A DNA stretch of 16,237 nt from JALONO01 sp038209965 (lineage in GTDB: Bacteria > Bacteroidota > Bacteroidia > Cytophagales > Thermoflexibacteraceae): positions 1-16,237 of the forward strand of contig JBBQXF010000105.1 of assembly GCA_038209965.1 (NCBI GenBank), in the 5' to 3' direction. Below the pieces are notes generated by a model. The model searched no databases. It saw nothing but the letters and a program-made list of their open reading frames with translations, and was not told the DNA's origin. Position 1 is the stretch's first letter, and every line of letters starts with the position of its first letter. Of this stretch, positions 7,298 through 12,752 are shown one piece after another. Both the position numbers and the translations under genes were made by a program.

Positions 7298-8071
7298 ATG
7301 GATTATTTGCGCTACGAGGTGGCCGACCGAGTGGCCTATCTCACCCTAAACCGCCCCGAAAAGCGGAATGCCTTTAGCCGTGAATTGATCTCTGCCCTCA
7401 AAGCAGCCTTTCTCCAAGCGGAAACCGACGAGGCCGTTAAGGTGATCGTGCTCCAGGCCGAGGGCAAGGTGTTTTGTGCTGGGGCCGATTTAGATTACCT
7501 GCGCTCGTTGCAGGGGGCGAGCTTTGCCGAAAACTTGGAAGATTCTACTTATCTCAAAGACTTGTACTTGCAGATTTATCGGCATCCCAAGCCGGTCATT
7601 GCGGCGGTGCAGGGCCACGCCCTTGCGGGTGGGTGCGGGCTGGTGACGGTGTGCGACTATGTGCTGGCGGTGCCCGGGGCCAAGTTTGGCTACACTGAGG
7701 TCAAGATTGGTTTTGTCCCGGCCATTGTGATGGTGTTTTTGCTGCGCAAACTGGGGGAAGCCCGCGCCAAACAACTGTTGCTCACCGGGGACTTGATCGG
7801 GGCCGAGGAAGCCCGGGCTTTTGGCATTGTGCAAGAGGTGGTGCCAGCCGATCAACTTGCCCAACGGGTACGCAGTTTTGCCCAGCACCTTTGCTCCACC
7901 AACTCAGGCCAAGCCATGACCGCCACCAAACAGCTGATTGCCGATGTGCAAGAACTCCCCTTGGCAGAAGCCCTGGAACTGGGCGCGGCCACCAATGCCC
8001 GCGCCCGGGCTTTTAACGACTGCAAACGGGGCATTTCGGCGTTTTTGGCGAAGGAAAATTTCAGTTGGTGA
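7298..8071 (+). CDS. Enoyl-CoA hydratase/isomerase family protein (methylglutaconyl-CoA hydratase-like)
   Basis: The 257-residue crotonase-fold protein has the CoA-binding/oxyanion segment AGADLDYLR (61-69) and the second oxyanion loop GHALAGGCGL (106-115). Of the two glutamates used by classical enoyl-CoA hydratase, the first is Gly114 and the second is kept as Glu134 (FGYTEVKIGFVPAI). GGxGL plus TEV followed by GF/LxPA is the pattern I associate with LiuC/AUH-type methylglutaconyl-CoA hydratases of leucine breakdown, so that is the favoured but unproven assignment. I start at the ATG at 7298 because MDYLRYEVADRVAYLTLNRP fits the family N-terminus; the same frame is open further upstream but overlaps the oxidoreductase gene. 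The 11-nt spacing suggests co-transcription with that gene, although the two functions have no obvious link. Confidence 0.9.
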   Translation: MDYLRYEVADRVAYLTLNRPEKRNAFSRELISALKAAFLQAETDEAVKVIVLQAEGKVFCAGADLDYLRSLQGASFAENLEDSTYLKDLYLQIYRHPKPVIAAVQGHALAGGCGLVTVCDYVLAVPGAKFGYTEVKIGFVPAIVMVFLLRKLGEARAKQLLLTGDLIGAEEARAFGIVQEVVPADQLAQRVRSFAQHLCSTNSGQAMTATKQLIADVQELPLAEALELGAATNARARAFNDCKRGISAFLAKENFSW

Positions 8072-8167
8072 ACTAACCAAACAAAGATTAAGCTGCGGTA
8101 TCCCGCCCTCCTGCCAGCCGCCGAGCTGGCAGGAGAAACTGACCAAGCAAAGACAAAGTTGCGGTAT
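8071..8167. repeat. Hairpin flanked by imperfect 31-bp direct repeats
   Basis: Two 31-bp copies in direct orientation (8071-8101 and 8137-8167) match at 26 of 31 positions; both end in TGCGGTAT. Between them sits a perfect 11-bp stem, CTCCTGCCAGC (8108-8118) paired with 8125-8135 around a six-base loop. The first copy begins at the last base of the preceding gene's stop codon. This looks like a small duplicated or inserted palindromic element. I see no transposase. Confidence 0.7.
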
Positions 8168-8188
8168 TGTGATGCATTGACCACTAAT

Positions 8189-8231
8189 AAAAAAGTCCCT
8201 GAACTGATTTTACCAGTTTAGGGACTTTTTT
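8189..8231. terminator. Bidirectional intrinsic terminator between convergent genes
   Basis: Arms 8189-8206 and 8214-8231 pair over 18 bases with one G-T wobble. The stem core GTCCCT/AGGGAC is flanked by A6 on the left and T6 on the right, so a U-tract follows the hairpin on both strands. It can end the enoyl-CoA hydratase transcript on the + strand and the cytochrome oxidase transcript on the - strand. Confidence 0.88.
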
Positions 8232-8259
8232 GGCAATGTGTGCAACTGGCCCTCGCCAA

Positions 8260-8577
8260 TTACTTGTAGTCGATAATAAAACTTCCTTCGGACAGTAGGG
8301 CAATGATGAACCACACCACAAATGCCAAGGGAAAGATAATAGCGTAGATCAACGACTTGACCTCGGAACGCAAGTGCATGAACTCGGCCACGATATAAAA
8401 CGCCTTGACAATGGTCAAGATGATAAAGATAGCATTCCGGGCCATTCCGGGGGCCATCATAAATGCCAAGGTGAATTCGAAAAAAGTAATGCCAGCCAAA
8501 ATAGCGGTCACTTTCCAGATGTTCCGGACATTGGCCTTGTGTGCTTCTTCGGGTGATAAATTGGGATGATGAGCCAT
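8260..8577 (-). CDS. Cytochrome c oxidase subunit IV family protein
   Basis: This 105-residue membrane protein has three predicted helices (about 22-41, 47-67, 75-95) and the segment KAFYIVAEFMHLRSE (58-72), which is typical of the small prokaryotic COX4 subunit in Bacteroidota heme-copper oxidases. It stabilises the respiratory oxidase complex in the cytoplasmic membrane and carries no cofactor. It follows the subunit III gene by 29 nt and precedes a bidirectional terminator, so it is the last gene of its operon. Confidence 0.88.
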   Translation of the reverse strand: MAHHPNLSPEEAHKANVRNIWKVTAILAGITFFEFTLAFMMAPGMARNAIFIILTIVKAFYIVAEFMHLRSEVKSLIYAIIFPLAFVVWFIIALLSEGSFIIDYK

Positions 8578-8606
8578 GGTGCTAGATCATTTAAGGGTTT
8601 TGAAGT

Positions 8607-9344
8607 TTAAATAAGATAAAAGAAGGTGAACACGAACACCCACACCAAATCCACAAAGTGCCAGTAAAGCCCGACTTTTTCCACCATCTCGTAGTGTCCG
8701 CGCTTGGCCATAATGCCCATCACGACTTGATAAAAAATGATGATGTTGATCACTACCCCACTGAACACGTGGAAACCGTGAAACCCAGTGATAAAAAAGA
8801 ACAAATCAGCAAAAGCGGGCGGTCCGTATTGGTTCTGAAACAAGTTGGCCCCGGTAAACAGCGAGCCATCCACCATTTTGGTACCAATACCCTCCCCGTG
8901 GATGAAGTGGTTCCATTCCCAAGCTTGACAGCCCAAGAAAGCGATCCCGCCCACAATGGTCCATAACATCCATTTTTCCACATCACGCTGATCCATCCGG
9001 TGACCGGCCTCGACGGCCAGTACCATTGTCACACTGCTCAAGATGAGGATGAAAGTCATAATGCCCACGAAAATGAGCGGATAGTGACCAGTAATAAATG
9101 GCAACGCCTCATAAACCCGCTCGGGAATGGGCCAATACTCAATGGAAAAAGTGAACTCGGCGGGCCTGCCCACAAAAGTGGGGTGCATGTACCGGATCAT
9201 TCCATAAGTAATGAGCAAAGCGGAAAAAGTGAAGGCATCCGACAAGAGGAAAAACCACATCATCAATTTGCCATAGCTCACTTTAAGGGGCGATTCGCCC
9301 CCATCCCAGATTGAGCGCTTCTTTGGCACCGCGACTGTTGACAT
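8607..9344 (-). CDS. coxC: Cytochrome c oxidase subunit III
   Basis: The 245-residue protein belongs to the heme-copper oxidase subunit III family, an integral membrane component that supports proton uptake and stability of the terminal oxidase. Visible marks are FLGCQAWEW (136-144), FFFITGFHGFHV (182-193) and the C-terminal GLYWHFVDLVWVFVFTFF (225-242), which are diagnostic. About five membrane segments can be seen (27-50, 88-112, 125-143, 180-206, 227-245), fewer than the seven of the long form. The start codon is ATG at 9342-9344, and a soluble N-terminal tail of about 25 residues precedes the first helix. It heads a two-gene operon with the COX IV gene; subunits I and II are not in the window. 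The 163-bp spacer upstream is shared with a divergent regulator module. Confidence 0.92.
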   Translation of the reverse strand: MSTVAVPKKRSIWDGGESPLKVSYGKLMMWFFLLSDAFTFSALLITYGMIRYMHPTFVGRPAEFTFSIEYWPIPERVYEALPFITGHYPLIFVGIMTFILILSSVTMVLAVEAGHRMDQRDVEKWMLWTIVGGIAFLGCQAWEWNHFIHGEGIGTKMVDGSLFTGANLFQNQYGPPAFADLFFFITGFHGFHVFSGVVINIIIFYQVVMGIMAKRGHYEMVEKVGLYWHFVDLVWVFVFTFFYLI

Positions 9345-9481
9345 ATCGGTAGGATATAAGTTTCTATTAATTGTTTTAATCGGTCTCTAAACCCACTTAG
9401 AAAGCGTAAAATTAGTTAAAAAATGCTTTCTGCCTAAACTCTTTCAAAATTTACCCTTGCTATTCTGGTTTTTTGATTGCT

Positions 9482-9498
9482 ACTTTGCACTACAAAGT
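9482..9498. promoter_or_regulatory. 17-bp palindrome (candidate operator) before the membrane protein/winged-helix pair
   Basis: ACTTTG (9482-9487), a five-base spacer and CAAAGT (9493-9498) form a perfect inverted repeat ending 9 bp before the likely start codon. It overlaps TACTTTG, which resembles the -7 promoter element; TTG at 9457-9459 could be the -33 element. Binding here would block transcription. A second, closely similar copy lies at 10483-10499. The probable binder is the winged-helix protein of the same operon, by inference. Confidence 0.55.
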
Positions 9499-9507
9499 GC
9501 TTTTATG

Positions 9508-10134
9508 ATGGACACCCAGCAACATTTGGACACCCTGACCGAAATCCGGGATTTGATGAACCGATCTTCGCGCTTCCTCTCATTGAGTGGGCTGGGGGGC
9601 ATTTGGGCCGGGATAGCCGCGCTTGTTGGGGCAGGGGCCGCGGCTTGGTACCTCGGCTTGGAGATCACCCCAAAGGGCTACCGCTATTTGGATGGCTTGC
9701 ACCAACCAAACGCCACTAATTTCTTGCTGGCCGATGCGGCCCTTGTTTTTGCCGTTGCGCTGCTGGGCAATTATTATTACTGCGCCCGCCGGGCCAAGAA
9801 GGCCGGGCGATCCGTCTGGGATGCCGCTGCCCAACGCTTGGCCATCAATTTGCTCATTCCACTGCTGAGTGGGGGCATTTTTTGCTTGGCCATGCTTTAT
9901 CACGGCATCTTTGGCTTGGTGGCACCGGCCATGCTCATTTTCTATGGCTTGGCCGTGATCAACGCCAGTAAATATACCTTGGGTGATGTCCGCTATTTGG
10001 GGCTGACCGAAGTCGGCTTGGGCATCATTGCTTCCTTTTATGTGGGTTATGGATTGCTTTTTTGGGCTTTGGGCTTTGGCCTGGCCCATATTGTCTATGG
10101 ACTGTTGATGTGGCATAAATACGAGCGAAAATAA
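9508..10134 (+). CDS. Multi-spanning membrane protein paired with a winged-helix regulator
   Basis: I do not know a function for this 208-residue protein. It has a short soluble N-terminus with a helical segment (HLDTLTEIRDLMNRSSRFLS, 6-25), then about six hydrophobic segments (27-48, 71-91, 109-130, 135-152, 164-181, 182-200) and a basic C-terminal end, HKYERK. Such proteins are often found directly before a MarR/HTH_27-type winged-helix gene in Bacteroidota, which suggests sensing or sequestration of the regulator at the membrane, but that is inference. The start is ATG 9508, with ATG 9505 equally possible; the longer frame from TTG 9457 would translate through the operator and is not favoured. 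The stop is 9 nt before the GTG of the regulator gene. Confidence 0.8.
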   Translation: MDTQQHLDTLTEIRDLMNRSSRFLSLSGLGGIWAGIAALVGAGAAAWYLGLEITPKGYRYLDGLHQPNATNFLLADAALVFAVALLGNYYYCARRAKKAGRSVWDAAAQRLAINLLIPLLSGGIFCLAMLYHGIFGLVAPAMLIFYGLAVINASKYTLGDVRYLGLTEVGLGIIASFYVGYGLLFWALGFGLAHIVYGLLMWHKYERK

Positions 10135-10143
10135 GCGGGATTG

Positions 10144-10467
10144 GTGAAACACTTGATCGATAATCTGGACAGGGCATTTGAAAGCCGGGTGCGACTGGGC
10201 ATCATGGCGGTGCTGGCCGTGAACGAAAAAATGGATTTTAGTGCCCTTAAAGAATTACTGGAACTTACTGACGGCAATTTGGCCAGCCACCTCAAACCGC
10301 TGGAGGCGGCGGGCTACGTCCAAGCCAGCAAGCAATTTGTGGGGCGCAAGCCAAATACCACCTACTGTGCCACTGAACTGGGCCGTCAAGCCTTTCAACA
10401 GCACCTGAACGTGCTCGAGGAGTTGATCAAAGCCCAGACTGAATCCCTGCGGCCGGCAAAATCTTGA
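10144..10467 (+). CDS. Winged-helix DNA-binding transcriptional regulator (HTH_27/MarR-like)
   Basis: This 107-residue protein is a single winged-helix domain. FESRVRLGIMAVL (12-24) forms the first helix, MDFSALKELLELTDGNLASHLKPLEAAGYV (30-59, described by its ends) covers the helix-turn-helix with the recognition helix around 43-55, and the GRKPNTTY wing follows (67-74). The pattern matches the PF13601 group of ArsR/MarR-like regulators. No metal-binding or effector-binding cysteines are visible. I prefer the GTG start at 10144, giving MKHLIDNLDRAF, over the TTG one codon earlier, because family members begin with M-K-x-L-I. It is co-transcribed with the membrane protein gene 9 nt upstream, and palindromes lie before the operon and 16 bp after this gene, consistent with autoregulation. 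Confidence 0.9.
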   Translation: MKHLIDNLDRAFESRVRLGIMAVLAVNEKMDFSALKELLELTDGNLASHLKPLEAAGYVQASKQFVGRKPNTTYCATELGRQAFQQHLNVLEELIKAQTESLRPAKS

Positions 10468-10482
10468 TTTTTTTGCTTTAAT

Positions 10483-10499
10483 ACTTTGAAATTAAAAGT
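10483..10499. promoter_or_regulatory. Second copy of the 17-bp palindrome after the regulator gene
   Basis: ACTTTG-AAATT-AAAAGT is a near-perfect inverted repeat that differs from CAAAGT by one base in its right half. Including the preceding T and the following CTTTT, 24 bases match the copy at 9481-9504 in 19 positions. It lies between the regulator and the DUF1361 gene and could place the latter under the same control. The remaining spacer to 10642 holds no other feature I can support. Confidence 0.45.
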
Positions 10500-10642
10500 T
10501 CTTTTTAATTTGGATACACCAACTGATTTTGCCTTTGGTGCAAGCTCAGCAGCAGTGTTCTTGGCTTTTCTAGAACTAAGCCGACGCGTACCTACGGCGC
10601 TACTTCGCGGCTGGAAACACTTTTAACCACCTGTCATTCGTT

Positions 10643-11311
10643 ATGATCATGCTTACCAAAACCGTTGTTATGAAAAATCAGATTTGGCAAAACCTCCTTT
10701 TGCTGTTGATAGCCTGTGTGGGCATGTTGGCTATCCGCATCTGGCACTCCGATGAATGGACATTTACTTTCTTGCTTTGGAACTTGTTCTTGGCCTGGAT
10801 TCCCTTGGGAGCGGCCAACCTCAGTGAGCATTTTGCCCAACGGAATGGCTGGGGCAGTGGGCTGTTGAGTTTGCTGGCCGCCGGCATTTGGCTCCTGTTT
10901 CTGCCCAATTCCCCCTATTTGATCACCGACCTGATGCACCTAAAATCTCGCCATAGCTTCCCGCTTTGGTACGATTCGCTCATGCTATTTGTCTTTGCCC
11001 TGGCTGGCTTGGTCGGTGGGCTGTACTCTGTGCGGCTGATCCACGCCAACTTGCACCAGCGCGTGGGGGCCGTCGGGGCTTGGGGGATTATCGCCATTTG
11101 TCTCGGCCTGACCGGTTTTGGGGTTTACCTCGGGCGGTTTCAACGTTGGAACAGTTGGGATCTGTGGCATCGCCCGCAAGCCTTGGCCCTCGACTGCCTC
11201 GGACAACTCACCAATCCATTCGCGGTCAAAGTGTCGTTGGTTTTTGCCGCCGTCATGCTTTTGTTTTATATTACCTTTTCCCGATCTTTTGCCCATAAAA
11301 AGGAAAATTAA
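10643..11311 (+). CDS. DUF1361 family integral membrane protein
   Basis: The 222-residue protein has about six membrane segments (15-32, 41-57, 72-90, 109-131, 141-160, 196-213). Conserved marks of the DUF1361 family are WNLFLAWIPL (46-55), FLPNSPYLITDLMHL (86-100), the WYD at 109-111 and GRFQRWNSWD (164-173). The biochemical role of the family is not known. Start codons at 10643, 10649 and 10670 are all in frame; the first membrane helix begins soon after Met10, so the latest, giving MKNQIW, is also plausible. The stop overlaps the next start as TAATG, so the downstream kinase is likely translationally coupled. Confidence 0.85.
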   Translation: MIMLTKTVVMKNQIWQNLLLLLIACVGMLAIRIWHSDEWTFTFLLWNLFLAWIPLGAANLSEHFAQRNGWGSGLLSLLAAGIWLLFLPNSPYLITDLMHLKSRHSFPLWYDSLMLFVFALAGLVGGLYSVRLIHANLHQRVGAVGAWGIIAICLGLTGFGVYLGRFQRWNSWDLWHRPQALALDCLGQLTNPFAVKVSLVFAAVMLLFYITFSRSFAHKKEN

Positions 11312-11769
11312 TGCCCAAAATGAGCAGCGAGAACCCTCTTTTTCGGTCCACCCAATCAATGCCAATGAACCAACCGGGCAAAAAAAAACCAATCGGCATT
11401 GATTGGGCCAAAATGGTGGGCAGTTTCGTTTTTGCCGGGCGGGGGCTTTGGCTGGTGCTGCGCCGCGAGAACAATGCCCGGGTGCATTTGCTGGCCACTT
11501 GCATGGTGGTGTTGGCTGGGGCATTTTTTCGAGTCAGTGCGGGTGAATGGCTCGCGCTCTTGCTGCTGATTGCGCTGGTGTGGGTGGCTGAAGCGATCAA
11601 CTCGGCCATCGAGCGGCTGGTCGATCTGGTGTCCCCGACGCCGCATCCGCTGGCCGGCCAAGCGAAAGACATGGCTGCCGGGGCAGTGCTGGCGGCGGCC
11701 ATTGCGGCCTTCATCGGTGGCTTAGTTGTTTTCCTGCCCAAAATCAGTCAGCTGGAGCTTTTGTGGTAG
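11311..11769 (+). CDS. dgkA: Diacylglycerol/undecaprenol kinase (DgkA family)
   Basis: The 152-residue membrane protein matches the prokaryotic DgkA family, which phosphorylates diacylglycerol or, in many bacteria, undecaprenol in the cytoplasmic membrane. The core region is complete: ENNARVHL (53-60), then Glu94 and Asn97 in WVAEAINSAIERLVDL and Lys119-Asp120 in GQAKDMAAGAVL correspond to E. coli Glu69, Asn72, Lys94 and Asp95. Three helices are visible (about 58-75, 79-100, 121-142). The N-terminus carries an extension of about 30 hydrophilic residues compared with short members; Met4, Met17 and Met19 are alternative starts. The gene overlaps DUF1361 by one base. Substrate choice between lipid and undecaprenol cannot be read from sequence. 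Confidence 0.9.
   Translation: MPKMSSENPLFRSTQSMPMNQPGKKKPIGIDWAKMVGSFVFAGRGLWLVLRRENNARVHLLATCMVVLAGAFFRVSAGEWLALLLLIALVWVAEAINSAIERLVDLVSPTPHPLAGQAKDMAAGAVLAAAIAAFIGGLVVFLPKISQLELLW
11351..11407. repeat. Perfect 13-bp inverted repeat inside the start of the kinase gene
   Basis: CCCAATCAATGCC (11351-11363) and its exact complement at 11395-11407 are separated by 31 bases, all inside codons 14-33 of the kinase gene. In mRNA the arms could form a stem that covers the alternative start codons at 11359 and 11365. Confidence 0.65.
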
Positions 11770-11847
11770 CGGCAGGGAAGAACCGCGACGCAGTCTTACC
11801 AGCTTTCATACCAAAGATCGGTTTATCCCAATAAATGAAATAAACTC

Positions 11848-11892
11848 GGCCAGTTATGCAAAAGCGCAGTTTGAGCCTTGGCATAACTAGCC
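11848..11892. repeat. Inverted repeat between the convergent kinase and YiaAB genes
   Basis: GGCCAGTTATGC (11848-11859) pairs with 11881-11892 with one mismatch over 12 bases and a 21-base loop. It sits in the 176-bp gap between two convergent genes. On the minus strand it is followed by a T-rich but interrupted stretch, so it may be a weak terminator. Confidence 0.5.
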
Positions 11893-11945
11893 ATTTGCTT
11901 TGGGTGGAATTGACTTGAGTGGAACTGGTTTAGTGGGCCGCCGAT

Positions 11946-12344
11946 TTATCCGTTGTTGGTGGGGGGCACATTGTCCCGCGTGTTTTTCTGGACCGAGAGC
12001 GCCCCGAACATCCCCAATAAAAAGGCGAACGCGTAAAAACCTTTTTCGCTGGGCAAGAGGGTAGCGTTCCAGAGCCCCACCGCCAGCAATACGATTGACA
12101 ATACGGTTCCAAACCAACAAATGCCGTAATAAATATCGGTTACTGGAATTCCTTCTAGTCGATCCCTGACACTTTTTTGCAGGGATACGATGGCAAAAAG
12201 CCCGAACATTAGCACCGTGAAATAATATCCTTTCTCGTTCAACGGCATTTCGGCCCGCCAGAGACCCATTATGTAGCCGATCATGCCTGTGCCCAACGCG
12301 ATCCAAGAAGCAGCAATAAATGCACTTGATGTTTTTTGTACCAT
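11946..12344 (-). CDS. YiaA/YiaB family inner membrane protein with duplicated domain
   Basis: The 132-residue protein contains two copies of the YiaA/B two-helix unit. The first runs from about 13 to 65 (SWIALGTG.. ending LQKSVRDRLEG) and the second from about 75 to 125 (CWFGTVLS.. ending VQKNTRDN). Each has two hydrophobic helices, a central GLW followed by EKGYY or EKGFY, and the closing QK-x-x-RD. Four membrane segments result. The family's function is not known; in E. coli the homologues yiaA and yiaB are small inner membrane proteins. The gene is alone on the minus strand. Confidence 0.88.
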   Translation of the reverse strand: MVQKTSSAFIAASWIALGTGMIGYIMGLWRAEMPLNEKGYYFTVLMFGLFAIVSLQKSVRDRLEGIPVTDIYYGICWFGTVLSIVLLAVGLWNATLLPSEKGFYAFAFLLGMFGALSVQKNTRDNVPPTNNG

Positions 12345-12752
12345 TTTTTTAGTTTGTGATTTGGGTGTGAAAATTCCGTAAACATAGCGTTAATATATCG
12401 TTTTGCCCATTCAATGCCACGAAAATAAATTTAAAGTTCTAATCACCAAATAATTGCTTCGAGTTACTACAACTTTATCACCCATTTTACGCCAAGAGAA
12501 GGATTTCTGAGCGCGCACACAGTTGAATTGTTTAGGCTTTGTCCATTTATAGGCTCCAAGGTAATTTTGGGGAGCATCTATTTTTGCCCCAAACGGCACA
12601 AGCCACAAAGGCTTACGGCTCTTACCACTCAATTTGCTGTGCCAGAAACCCCGTTTTTTACTCGCCATACTAAATTACTTTTTTTGGCTCCCCACCCACT
12701 TTTTTCCAACTCTTTTATTAACTTCGCTGTTAGCCTTTTAAATCTGTAAAAA
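12345..12752. other. AT-rich intergenic region between the YiaAB and gltB genes
   Basis: This 408-bp spacer separates two divergent genes and should contain both promoters, although I cannot place either with confidence. A minus-strand frame at 12411-12668 would encode 85 Lys/Arg/Trp-rich residues starting MASKKRGFW, and an overlapping plus-strand frame (12528-12749) also exists. Neither has a recognisable domain, and I do not call either as a gene; the minus-strand one is the better candidate. No riboswitch or RNA gene is apparent. Confidence 0.4.

Noticed and set aside
9399..9431. 7-bp inverted repeat (AGAAAGC/GCTTTCT, 19-base loop) in the cox/regulator spacer
   Set aside because: It is short with a long loop in an AT-rich region, so it is compatible with chance.
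12411..12668. 85-residue Lys/Arg/Trp-rich minus-strand ORF in the gltB spacer
   Set aside because: There is no homologous family I recognise, no start signal and a competing overlapping frame on the other strand; I left it as a note in the intergenic entry.
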